DNA of 64,000 bases, from the NCBI RefSeq assembly GCF_030164425.1, contig NZ_JASNJD010000017.1, forward strand, positions 41,379 to 105,378, written 5' to 3'. The stretch comes from Pseudodonghicola flavimaris (GTDB lineage Bacteria > Pseudomonadota > Alphaproteobacteria > Rhodobacterales > Rhodobacteraceae). Both the position numbers and the translations under genes were made by a program. The notes under the pieces are model-generated. The model saw only the letters and a program-made list of their open reading frames with translations. It was not told the origin of the DNA and did not search any database. Below are positions 57,168 through 64,000 of this stretch, piece by piece (position 1 is the stretch's first letter; the number at the start of each line of letters is the position of its first letter).

Positions 57168-59006
57168 ATGATGCCCTTCGCCGCCCCCTTCCCCACCCAG
57201 CGCCCCGCTTTCGAGAAGCCGGAGGCCGGGGGCGCCGCGCCGCTGGGCAACCTGCCGGACTGGGACCTGAGCGATCTCTACCCCTCGCCCGAGGCGACCG
57301 AACTGAAACGCGATCTGGACTGGCTGGAACAGGCCTGCGCCGATTTCGCCGAGGATTACGAAGGCAAGCTGGACACGCTGGACGCCGACGGGCTGCTGAC
57401 CTGCGTGCTGCGCGACGAGAAGATCAGCCAGATCGCCGGCCGCATCATGTCCTACGCCGGCCTGCGCTATTACCAGCAGACCACCGACGCGGACCGCGCC
57501 AAGTTCCTCTCCGACTGCCAGGAAAAGATCACCAATTTCACCACACCGCTGGTCTTCTTCAGCCTGGAGCTGAACCGGATCGAGGATGACAAGCTCGCCG
57601 CGCTGCTGGCGGAAAACGCCGATCTGGCGCGCTATGCCCCGGTGTTCCGCCGGCTGCGGGCGATGAAACCCTACCAGCTCTCCGACGAGATGGAGAAATT
57701 CCTGCATGACATGGGCGTCGTCGGCGACGCCTGGGAGCGGCTGTTCGACGAGACCATCGCCGGGCTGGAATTCGAGGTCGACGGCGAGGAGCTGGGCATC
57801 GAGGGCACGCTGAACCTGCTGACCGAACAGGATCGCAGCAAGCGCGAGGCCGCTGCGCGCGAACTGGCCGCCGTTTTCGAGAAGAACATCAAGACCTTCG
57901 CCCGGGTCCACAACACCCAGGCGAAAGAAAAGGAAATTATCGACCGCTGGCGCGGCATGCCCACCGCCCAGACCGCCCGGCACCTGTCCAACGACGTGGA
58001 GCCCGAGGTGGTCGAGGCGCTGCGCACCGCCGTGGTCGAGGCCTATCCCCGGCTCAGCCACCGCTATTACGAGCTGAAGCGCAAATGGCTCGGACTCGAC
58101 CGTATGCAGGTCTGGGACCGCAACGCGCCGCTGCCGATGGAGGCCACCCGGCTGGTCGGCTGGGACGAGGCCGAGAGCACGGTGATGGAGGCCTATAGCG
58201 CCTTCGATCCGCGCATGGGCGAGATCGCAGCGCCCTTCTTCGCCAAGGGCTGGATCGATGCCGGTGTCAAACCCGGCAAAGCGCCCGGCGCCTTCGCGCA
58301 TCCCACGGTGACCGACGTACACCCCTACATCATGCTGAACTACCTCGGCAAACCACGCGACGTGATGACCCTGGCGCATGAGCTGGGCCACGGCGTGCAT
58401 CAGGTGCTGGCCGCCGGCCAGGGCGAGATGCTGGCCTCCACCCCGCTGACCCTGGCCGAGACCGCCAGCGTCTTTGGCGAGATGCTGACCTTCCGCAAGA
58501 TGCTGGACAAGGCCACCAACCCGGCCGAACGCAAGGTGCTGCTGGCCGGCAAGGTCGAGGACATGATCAACACGGTGGTCCGGCAGATCGCCTTCTACGA
58601 TTTCGAATGCAAGCTGCATGCGGCACGCCGCGGCGGCGAACTGACGCCGGACGACATCAACGCCCTGTGGATGAGCGTTCAGGCAGAGAGCCTCGGGCCG
58701 GCGTTCGATTTCATGGAGGGCTACGAGACCTTCTGGGCCTATATCCCGCATTTCATCCATTCGCCCTTCTACGTCTATGCCTATGCCTTCGGCGACGGGC
58801 TGGTGAACGCGCTCTACTCGGTCTATGCCGAGGGCGCGCCGGGCTTCCAGGACAAGTATTTCGAGATGCTGAAAGCCGGCGGCTCGAAACACCACAAGGA
58901 CCTTCTGGCCCCCTTCGGTCTGGACGCCTCCGATCCCAAGTTCTGGGACAAGGGGCTCAACATGATCTCCGGCTTCATCGACGAACTGGAGGCGATGGAG
59001 GAATGA
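57168..59006 (+). CDS. pepF: Oligoendopeptidase F (M3)
   Basis: Encodes 612 residues of a zinc peptidase that cuts peptides of about 7-17 residues in the cytoplasm. ATG 57168 follows AGAGGA. The active site is HELGHGVHQ with His404, Glu405 and His408, followed by the third metal ligand in TASVFGEML. N-terminal LGNLPDWDLSDLYPSPE is the PepF start pattern. Full length. Single gene. Confidence 0.95.
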   Translation: MMPFAAPFPTQRPAFEKPEAGGAAPLGNLPDWDLSDLYPSPEATELKRDLDWLEQACADFAEDYEGKLDTLDADGLLTCVLRDEKISQIAGRIMSYAGLRYYQQTTDADRAKFLSDCQEKITNFTTPLVFFSLELNRIEDDKLAALLAENADLARYAPVFRRLRAMKPYQLSDEMEKFLHDMGVVGDAWERLFDETIAGLEFEVDGEELGIEGTLNLLTEQDRSKREAAARELAAVFEKNIKTFARVHNTQAKEKEIIDRWRGMPTAQTARHLSNDVEPEVVEALRTAVVEAYPRLSHRYYELKRKWLGLDRMQVWDRNAPLPMEATRLVGWDEAESTVMEAYSAFDPRMGEIAAPFFAKGWIDAGVKPGKAPGAFAHPTVTDVHPYIMLNYLGKPRDVMTLAHELGHGVHQVLAAGQGEMLASTPLTLAETASVFGEMLTFRKMLDKATNPAERKVLLAGKVEDMINTVVRQIAFYDFECKLHAARRGGELTPDDINALWMSVQAESLGPAFDFMEGYETFWAYIPHFIHSPFYVYAYAFGDGLVNALYSVYAEGAPGFQDKYFEMLKAGGSKHHKDLLAPFGLDASDPKFWDKGLNMISGFIDELEAMEE

Positions 59007-59102
59007 GCGAATGTCCCGGAAACCTTCCAGAACCGCCGTTCACGGACGACCGGAAGGGGCCCGGGACCGGCGCCGCAGCTAAGACGGACCCTGCTCAATA
59101 TC

Positions 59103-59591
59103 ATGCCTGACGTCACCCTCGCCCCCCTGCCCCGCGACCGGCTTGATCTGATCGCGCATCTGAGCCTGCCGCCGGAACAGCATCAGTTCGCGTTCCCGCC
59201 GGTTACGGCGATGGCCCGGGCAGACGGCCAGCGGGACGGTCATATGATCCTGGAGGGCGACGCGGTGGTCGGTTTCTTCGGCATCGATCCGGGCTATGCG
59301 GAGGCACATGACTTCGCCGAGGCCGGCAGTATCGGGCTCAGGATGTTCTCCATCGATCATCGTGCGCAGGGGCGCGGCATCGCGACCGCCGCCAGCCGGG
59401 CGCTGCAGCCCTATCTGCGGGCGCAGTATCCCGGGGTGGCCATCTGCTATCTGACCGTCAATCATCGCAACCCGCATGCGAAATCCGCCTATCTCAAGGG
59501 CGGTTTCGTGGACATCGGGGCCGATTACCTGGGAGGCGCCTCCGGCCCGCAACATATCCTGCGGCTGGCCTTGAGCGATCCGGCCGGCTGA
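59103..59591 (+). CDS. GNAT-family acetyltransferase
   Basis: Encodes 162 residues. GNAT acetyl-CoA loop: RMFSIDHRAQGRGIATAASRAL (the R/Q-x-x-G-x-G/A pattern), with VNHRNPHAKSAYLKGGF as the last strand and helix. Substrate unknown; amino-acid or protein N-acetylation are options. Its stop overlaps the next ATG. Confidence 0.88.
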   Translation: MPDVTLAPLPRDRLDLIAHLSLPPEQHQFAFPPVTAMARADGQRDGHMILEGDAVVGFFGIDPGYAEAHDFAEAGSIGLRMFSIDHRAQGRGIATAASRALQPYLRAQYPGVAICYLTVNHRNPHAKSAYLKGGFVDIGADYLGGASGPQHILRLALSDPAG

Positions 59592-59824
59592 TGATCCGCT
59601 GGGCCGATATCCGGGCCCGGCTGCAGCCGACCCTCAACAGGATCAACGCACGGGTGCCACGCGGGGCGCGGTTCCTGCTGGGGATTGTGCTGATGCTGGG
59701 CGGCGTCTTCGGGTTCCTGCCGGTCCTGGGTTTCTGGATGCTGCCGCTGGGGGCAATGATCGCCGCCTTCGATCTGCGGCTTTACCTGCGCTGGCGGCGA
59801 CAGATGAAGCGCCGCAACCGCTGA
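59591..59824 (+). CDS. Small basic membrane protein, 77 residues
   Basis: Start overlaps the GNAT stop (TGATG). A hydrophobic hairpin FLLGIVLMLGGVFGFLPVLGFWMLP-like region (about 28-58) is flanked by Arg-rich ends, finishing RRQMKRRNR. Short proteins of this kind recur in Rhodobacterales; pipelines misname some of them. I cannot assign a function. Confidence 0.78.
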   Translation: MIRWADIRARLQPTLNRINARVPRGARFLLGIVLMLGGVFGFLPVLGFWMLPLGAMIAAFDLRLYLRWRRQMKRRNR

Positions 59825-59830
59825 GCCGGA

Positions 59831-60100
59831 TCACTTCAGCTGGCTGTCCTTGGAGCCGCGCCGGTTGATGCCGCCCCGGGCCTTGTAGGCGCCGTCGCGT
59901 TCCTGCTGGCAATCGATACAGAGCTTCACTCCCGGGATCGCGCGGCGCCGCGCCTCGGGGATCGGCTCGTCGCATTCCGCGCAATGGGTCAGGCTCTCGC
60001 CCACCGGCGCGCGTTTCGCCTTCAGCCGCGCCAGCTCATCGCTGATCGAGGCTTCGATCTGTTCGTTCACCGCGCCGTCGCGCGACCATCCACCGGCCAT
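59831..60100 (-). CDS. DksA/TraR-type zinc-finger protein, short form
   Basis: Encodes 89 residues. ATG 60100 follows GGAGG. The C4 zinc finger is CAECDEPIPEARR with KLCIDCQ. The coiled coil of full DksA is much shortened; the acidic tip (DxxDxA) is not obvious. YbiI-like. It may bind RNA polymerase or simply zinc. The open frame upstream is not included. Confidence 0.88.
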   Translation of the reverse strand: MAGGWSRDGAVNEQIEASISDELARLKAKRAPVGESLTHCAECDEPIPEARRRAIPGVKLCIDCQQERDGAYKARGGINRRGSKDSQLK

Positions 60101-60232
60101 GACGTATCCTCCAGAGGCTGCAAATCTATGTCGCCGGGCCGGCCTTGCCCAGAGGCGCCGGCGCGATGGCGGCGATTTTCCCCCGCCGGCGCCCAAAGCA
60201 TCAGCCGATGCGCGCGCCGCAACCAGCGGGAT

Positions 60233-60282
60233 TGAGGGGCCAGCCCCTCAAACTCCCCGGGATATTTGCCGCCAGATCGAAG
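60233..60282 (+). repeat. Dispersed intergenic element, copy D
   Basis: Dyad GAGGGGCCAGCCCCTC, then AAACTCCCCGGGATATTTGC and CGCCAGAT, close to copies B and C. It lies between a divergently placed DksA-like gene and the 3' end of rpoH. Confidence 0.65.
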
Positions 60283-60295
60283 GGGGGCGCAAAAG

Positions 60296-60327
60296 AAAAC
60301 CCCGCCTGTTGCGGCAGGCGGGGTTTT
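60296..60327 (-). terminator. Intrinsic terminator of rpoH
   Basis: Thirteen-base-pair stem AAAACCCCGCCTG / CAGGCGGGGTTTT with a six-base loop and TTTTCTTTT on the minus strand, 40 bases after the rpoH stop. Could work in both directions. Confidence 0.92.
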
Positions 60328-60367
60328 CGCAAGGGCCGGTGTGGGGAGACCGGTCTGCCGCTCCGGT

Positions 60368-61264
60368 TCAGGCCGGGGTCAGCATGCCCTTTTCCTTGGC
60401 CAGATCGCGCATCTTCTTCTGCAGCTTTTCGAAGGCGCGCACCTCGATCTGGCGGATGCGTTCGCGGCTGACGTTGTACTGGCTGCTCAGATCCTCCAGC
60501 GTCAGCGGTTTCTCCGCCAGCCGGCGCTGAGTCAGGATGTCCTTCTCGCGATCGTTCAGCACATCGAGCGCTTGGGACAGCAGCTCGCGCCGCGCCTCAA
60601 GCTCGTCGCGGGCCTCGTAATCGGCGGCCTGATCGGCATCCTCGTCCTCAAGCCAGTCCTGCCATTGCATCGAGCCTTCGCCCTCGCTGCCGACGGTGGC
60701 GTTGAGCGAGGCATCGCCGCCCGACATCCGCCGGTTCATCGAGGTCACCTCGTCCTCGGTCACGCCGAGGTCGTTGGCGATCTGCTTGACATGTTCGGGG
60801 CGCAGGTCGCCCTCCTCCAGCGCGCCGATGCGGGCCTTGGCCTTGCGCAGGTTGAAGAACAGCTTCTTCTGCGCCGAGGTGGTGCCGAGCTTCACCAGCG
60901 ACCAGGACCGCAGAATATATTCCTGGATCGAGGCGCGGATCCACCACATCGCATAGGTCGCCAGCCGAAACCCCTTTTCCGGGTCGAAGCGCTTGACCGC
61001 CTGCATCAGGCCGACGTTGGCCTCCGAGATCACCTCGGCCTGCGGCAGACCGTAGCCGCGATAACCCATGGCAATCTTGGCCGCCAGCCGCAGGTGGCTG
61101 GTCACCATCTTATGCGCGGCCTGGGCGTCCTGCTCCTCGACCCAGCGCTTGGCCAGCATGTATTCCTCTTCCGGCTCCAGGAGGGGGAATTTGCGAATCT
61201 CCTGCAGATACCGATTGAGGCCCCCTTCGGGCGTCGGTGCCGGCAGGTTTGCATAATTCGCCAT
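60368..61264 (-). CDS. rpoH: RNA polymerase heat-shock sigma factor RpoH
   Basis: Encodes 298 residues of the sigma-32 group. Region 1.2/2: YLQEIRKFPLLEPEEE, AHKMVTSHLRLAAKIAMGY, the RpoH box SAQKKLFFNLRKAK, and region 4.2 with SSQYNVSRERIRQIEVRAFEKLQ. The RpoH box separates it from RpoD and RpoS. A sigma-70-like promoter and leader of 60 bases are upstream. A sigma-32 promoter in front of lon in this window is a likely target. Alphaproteobacteria often have two rpoH genes; only one is seen here. Confidence 0.97.
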   Translation of the reverse strand: MANYANLPAPTPEGGLNRYLQEIRKFPLLEPEEEYMLAKRWVEEQDAQAAHKMVTSHLRLAAKIAMGYRGYGLPQAEVISEANVGLMQAVKRFDPEKGFRLATYAMWWIRASIQEYILRSWSLVKLGTTSAQKKLFFNLRKAKARIGALEEGDLRPEHVKQIANDLGVTEDEVTSMNRRMSGGDASLNATVGSEGEGSMQWQDWLEDEDADQAADYEARDELEARRELLSQALDVLNDREKDILTQRRLAEKPLTLEDLSSQYNVSRERIRQIEVRAFEKLQKKMRDLAKEKGMLTPA

Positions 61265-61323
61265 GATCCTCTGTCTCTCCGTCTCTCTACGTTATTTCGC
61301 GTTATGTATATTAGCTTAACATT

Positions 61324-61352
61324 AAGGTAGGTAAGTGTCCTTGCCTTTTCAA
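61324..61352 (-). promoter_or_regulatory. Putative promoter of rpoH
   Basis: On the minus strand TTGAAA (61352-61347), 17 bases, TACCTT (61329-61324). The -35 box belongs to CTTGAAA, which is also the sigma-32 -35. The -10 fits sigma-70 weakly and sigma-32 poorly. The rpoH ATG is 60 bases below the -10. Confidence 0.5.
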
Positions 61353-61599
61353 GGCCCACCTCCTTATTGGCTGATACGCAATATGGGCCCGGTTCCGTCG
61401 CTGCGAAAGACATGCAACAGCGCGTTCACGCGCATGTGGTCTGCCGTGCAGAAGATGTAACATTCTCCCCGAGCCCCGGCGAAACCCGATATGGGTTCAT
61501 TTTCGCTTGATTTTTCGCCAATACCGTGTGGTTTTCTTGTGCCGCGCAACCGTTCGGCCGGGGCGCATCCGTTCAGCCCCCGTACCGAAAGGCTTCGCG
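61353..61599. other. Gap between divergent rpoH and the DUF4386 gene
   Basis: The 335-base gap 61265-61599 is AT-rich near rpoH (GTTATGTATATTAGCTTAAC) and moderate elsewhere. Frames starting at 61491 and 61507 continue into the DUF4386 gene but lack likeness upstream of 61600. I see no further feature apart from the rpoH promoter. Confidence 0.5.
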
Positions 61600-62277
61600 T
61601 TGACTGCCCACTCCGTCTCTCTCGCCGCCGCGCGCCCGCTGTTGCGCCTTGCCGGCCTGCTCTACCTGGTGATCATCCTCTGCGGCATCGGTGCCGAAGT
61701 GGCCGTCCGGGCACCGTTGATCGACCCGCAGGCGCCGACCGAGACGGCCCGTGTCATCGCCACCGCCCTGCCCCTGTGGCGGCTGGGGCTGGCCGCCGAT
61801 CTGGCGATGATTCTGGCCGATGTCGCCATCGCGGCAGTGTTTCTGCGCCTCTTCGCCACCGGCTTTCCGGTGCTGGCGCCGATGGCCTTCGGGCTGCGGC
61901 TGGTGCAGGCCGCAGGGATCGCCGCGGCGGTGATCCCGCTGGCGCTGGTGCCGGAGCTGACCGACCACCCCATCGCCCTGCTGCAGGCTTTGCGGCTGCA
62001 CGACCTGGGCTATGACACCGCGCTGATCTTTTTCGGGTTGAACTGCCTGCTGATGGCGCGGATGCTCTGGCCGCTGATGCGGCCGTTCCTGCCACTGGCA
62101 ATGGCCGGCGCCGGCGCGGTCTATCTCACCGGCAGCCTGGCGGCGCTGACCGCGCCCGCTCTCGCCGCGGCGCTGGAGCCCGCCTATCTGCTGCCGCTGG
62201 TCGCGGAAACCGGGCTCTGCCTCTGGCTGATCACGACGGGTTTGCGGTCTCCCCGCGCAGGGCAGCCAGAAGGCTGA
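61600..62277 (+). CDS. DUF4386-type membrane protein
   Basis: Encodes 225 residues from TTG 61600, preceded by GAAAGG. Six hydrophobic segments (RLAGLLYLVIILCGIGAE, LGLAADLAMILADVAIAAVF, PMAFGLRLVQAAGIAAAV and three more). The starting LAGLLYLVIILCG and the LRLHDLGYDTALIFFGLNC stretch match the DUF4386 family. Function unknown. Its last 47 bases overlap the end of rluD on the opposite strand. Confidence 0.82.
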   Translation: MTAHSVSLAAARPLLRLAGLLYLVIILCGIGAEVAVRAPLIDPQAPTETARVIATALPLWRLGLAADLAMILADVAIAAVFLRLFATGFPVLAPMAFGLRLVQAAGIAAAVIPLALVPELTDHPIALLQALRLHDLGYDTALIFFGLNCLLMARMLWPLMRPFLPLAMAGAGAVYLTGSLAALTAPALAAALEPAYLLPLVAETGLCLWLITTGLRSPRAGQPEG

Positions 62278-63274
62278 CCATATCCCCGGGCAAGGGCGCC
62301 TCGAACCGCAGCGCCGCGCCGCTCAGCGGATGCACGAAGCCCAGCACCGCCGCATGCAACGCCTGACGGGGAAATGCCTGCACCGCCTCCAGCGCCACCG
62401 GGCTCAGCGCCTTCTGCGCCAGTTTACGCCGCCCGCCATAGGTCGGATCGCCGATCAGCCCGTGGCCGGCGTGCGCCATATGAACCCTGATCTGATGGGT
62501 GCGTCCGGTTTCCAGCCAGCAATCGACCAATGCCGCCACTTCGGGGGCGCCGAAGCTTTCCTCGACACGCACCCGGGTCACCGCATGGCGGCCGCCCTGG
62601 AACAGCACCGCCTGCCGCTGACGGTCGGTCCGGTGGCGGGCCAGCTGCGTGGTGATCTTCATGATATTGCCCGGCTCGAAGCTGACCCCGCGCACACCGC
62701 GCAGCCGCGGATCGTTGGCATCCGGCACGCCGTAGCAGATCGCCTTGTAGTGCCGCTCGGCGCTATGGGCCTCGAACTGGGCCGCCAGCCCATGGTGGGC
62801 GGCATCGCTTTTCGCCACCACGAGGAGGCCGCTGGTATCCTTGTCGATCCGGTGCACGATGCCCGGACGCCGGACGCCGCCGACGCCGGAAAGCTCGTCC
62901 CCGCAATGATGCAACAGCGCGTTGACCAATGTGCCCGAGGGCGACCCCGGCGCGGGATGCACCACCATGCCGGCAGGCTTGTTGATCACGATCAGATCGG
63001 CATCTTCATAGACGACGTCCAGCGCGATCGCCTCCGGCCCGATATGGCTGTCTTCCGCCGCCTCCAGCGTGATCTCCACCCGGGCTCCTTCGGCGATGCG
63101 GGCCTTGGCATCGGTGACCGGCTGGCCATCGATCGCCACCGCCCCCTCGGCAATCAGGCGCGCCAGCCGTGTGCGCGACAATGCAGCCTCTGCTGGCACA
63201 TCCCGCGAAAGCGCCTTATCAAGGCGGGGCGGCGGATCGGCCGCGATGTCAAACACGATACTCCGGCTGTTCAT
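62231..63274 (-). CDS. rluD: Ribosomal large subunit pseudouridine synthase D
   Basis: Encodes 347 residues. An S4 domain (RLDKALSRDVPAEAALSRTRLA-like start, AVAIDGQPVTDAKARI) is followed by the RluA-family catalytic domain with VVYEDADLIVINKPAGMVVHP, catalytic Asp in HRIDKDTSGLLVVAKSD, LETGRTHQIRVHMAHAGHG and GDPTYGG. Makes pseudouridines 1911, 1915 and 1917 in helix 69 of 23S rRNA in E. coli. ATG 63274 overlaps the ATG of the divergent gene. Confidence 0.95.
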   Translation of the reverse strand: MNSRSIVFDIAADPPPRLDKALSRDVPAEAALSRTRLARLIAEGAVAIDGQPVTDAKARIAEGARVEITLEAAEDSHIGPEAIALDVVYEDADLIVINKPAGMVVHPAPGSPSGTLVNALLHHCGDELSGVGGVRRPGIVHRIDKDTSGLLVVAKSDAAHHGLAAQFEAHSAERHYKAICYGVPDANDPRLRGVRGVSFEPGNIMKITTQLARHRTDRQRQAVLFQGGRHAVTRVRVEESFGAPEVAALVDCWLETGRTHQIRVHMAHAGHGLIGDPTYGGRRKLAQKALSPVALEAVQAFPRQALHAAVLGFVHPLSGAALRFEAPLPGDMVSLLAALRGETANPS

Positions 63275-63641
63275 GAGCGATCCCCTGCCCGATCCTTCCC
63301 GCGATCCGTCCCCCGCCACCGATGGCGGGCCCGGACATTTGACGCCCTCCCCCGAACCGGCGGCGCCTGAGCCGCGCCAGCTGAAGGTCCTGCGCCTGCT
63401 GGTCACCACGCTGATGGTGGTGATGATTCTCGGCGTTGTAGTGATCGTCGGCCTGCTTGTCACCCGGCTGACCGCCGACCGCACACCGCCGCTGCCCGAA
63501 ACCGTCAGCCTGCCCGATGGCGCCCGCGCCCAGGCGGTGACCATGGGCCCCGGCTGGTACGCCGTGGTCACCGAGGATCAGCGCATCCTGATCTTCGATG
63601 CCGACACCGGCGCGCTCCGCCAAAGCATTCAGATCGACTGA
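63273..63641 (+). CDS. DUF6476-like single-pass membrane protein
   Basis: Encodes 122 residues. The N-terminal part is Pro/Ala/Asp-rich and disordered, a single helix follows at about 42-65 (LRLLVTTLMVVMILGVVVIVG), then a small periplasmic domain with GARAQAVTMGPGWYAVVTED. By recollection this small protein sits beside rluD and rpoH in many Rhodobacterales and carries the DUF6476 label; the name is not checked. Its start codon shares bases with that of rluD on the other strand. Confidence 0.82.
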   Translation: MSDPLPDPSRDPSPATDGGPGHLTPSPEPAAPEPRQLKVLRLLVTTLMVVMILGVVVIVGLLVTRLTADRTPPLPETVSLPDGARAQAVTMGPGWYAVVTEDQRILIFDADTGALRQSIQID

Positions 63642-63811
63642 TCGGCGCGACGGGATCGCGAAACAGTCCCGCGCTGAGCGCGGGGAGCAGGGTCCACGAT
63701 CTGGTGGCGACCGTCCTCTTCTGGCTGAGAATCCTGCCCCGGGACATGGTCCGCCGCCGCTTCATTGGGATTGACCTGCCCCGCTCAACACCGTCGCCTG
63801 GACGCCCCCCG

Positions 63812-63845
63812 CAAAAGAAAACCGGACCGGGAAACCCCGGTCCGG
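63812..63845 (-). terminator. Intrinsic terminator of the RTX-type gene at the right edge
   Basis: On the minus strand a ten-base-pair stem CCGGACCGGG / CCCGGTCCGG with a four-base loop is followed by TTTTCTTTTG, about 40 bases after the stop at 63885. Confidence 0.9.
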
Positions 63846-63884
63846 CTGAGAGCACTTGGCTTGCGGTGACGCGCCTGGCCCCGA

Positions 63885-64000
63885 TCAGAAGAACGAGAAG
63901 TCGGAGACGTCCAGATCGGCCTTGTGCACGCCCAGGAGCGTGATGGTGTTGGACGCATCCACCGTGATCACGGTGTTGGGGCCCACATCGGCGGTATGGC
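63885..64000 (-). CDS. C-terminal end of an RTX/hemolysin-type calcium-binding protein (runs off the right edge)
   Basis: The stop TGA is at 63887-63885 and the frame is open to base 64000, giving 37-38 codons. The translation reads NTVITVDASNTITLLGVHK and then ADLDVSDFSFF before the stop. The 'TITLLGV...L...DF.F' ending is the typical C-terminal signature of RTX proteins of the hemolysin-type calcium-binding family, next to the type I secretion signal. The product is distinct from the two RTX proteins at 8-10.4 kb, which end SWYAFS and SSWYFY. Most of the gene lies outside. Confidence 0.72.
   Translation of the reverse strand, partial: HTADVGPNTVITVDASNTITLLGVHKADLDVSDFSFF

Noticed and set aside
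63704..63943. Frame before the right edge that could be a transposase remnant
   Set aside because: Short, no DDE motif and no terminal inverted repeats; crosses the terminator of the RTX-type gene.

Overview
The window reads as a chromosomal segment of a high-GC alphaproteobacterium, most likely of the order Rhodobacterales. The strongest pointers are a 407-residue C4-pathway 5-aminolevulinate synthase (HemA) of the Rhodobacter type with an FnrL-like box upstream, an alphaproteobacterial RpoH next to RluD and a small membrane protein, a SUV3-like helicase followed by an S4 protein, FdxA and CarD, and a two-gene RND efflux operon. Species cannot be named from the sequence. I see no insertion sequence, prophage, integron, CRISPR array or rRNA operon; most of the window is ordinary core genome with a few accessory patches.

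Layout. 1-7.9 kb: an acetate-use block: 3' end of acetyl-CoA synthetase, a zinc-type adenylate kinase, a two-subunit sodium:solute symporter, a cNMP/CBS/DUF294 protein, a small membrane protein and a membrane-anchored DEDDh exonuclease whose front end looks like a sensor kinase. 8-10.4 kb: two tandem RTX calcium-binding proteins with a shared N-terminal domain. 10.4-15.5 kb, minus strand: Mrp/ApbC Fe-S carrier, IspG, a RodZ-like protein and HemA. 15.5-16.3 kb: about 800 bases without a convincing gene. 16.3-19 kb: an M20 peptidase, two membrane proteins of unknown function and two tRNA-Asp genes. 19.3-25.3 kb: a LysR-centred divergent catabolic cluster with a gamma-glutamyltransferase-family enzyme, an amidase and the two halves of an AtuA-type protein on opposite strands. 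25.3-29.8 kb: RND pump and adaptor. 30-31.4 kb: CHAP lipoprotein, tRNA-Val, HU-like protein. 31.6-34 kb: Lon with a sigma-32-like promoter.

34.4-43.2 kb: a 35-residue acidic membrane peptide, a glycosyltransferase/sulfotransferase-like fusion, Tgt, an MFS transporter, a protease-RimK fusion, an SPFH/NfeD pair, and the Fe-S proteins SufT and SufA. 43.3-47.6 kb: 2OG-Fe(II) oxygenase, TpiA, Lrp-type regulator, CPA2 antiporter. 47.8-50.4 kb: divergent CobT/CobS and a potassium channel ending in a zinc ribbon. 50.6-55.7 kb, minus: CarD, FdxA, S4 protein, SUV3-like helicase, TPR protein. 55.8-60.1 kb: SCP2 protein, alpha/beta hydrolase, oligoendopeptidase F, GNAT, small membrane protein, DksA-like zinc finger. 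60.4-64 kb: RpoH, DUF4386 protein, RluD, a DUF6476-like protein whose start codon overlaps that of rluD, and the C-terminal end of a third RTX-type protein.

The genes fit together in a few places. AMP made by acetyl-CoA synthetase is the substrate of the adjacent adenylate kinase, and the symporter probably supplies the acetate or a similar acid. RpoH and a target-like promoter in front of lon are in the same window. Fe-S supply (Mrp, SufT, SufA) sits within tens of kilobases of Fe-S clients (IspG, FdxA). A short dispersed element with the core CCCCGGGATATTTGC or a close variant occurs four times between genes. All functions are from reading the translated sequence and recalled family knowledge; no database search was run.
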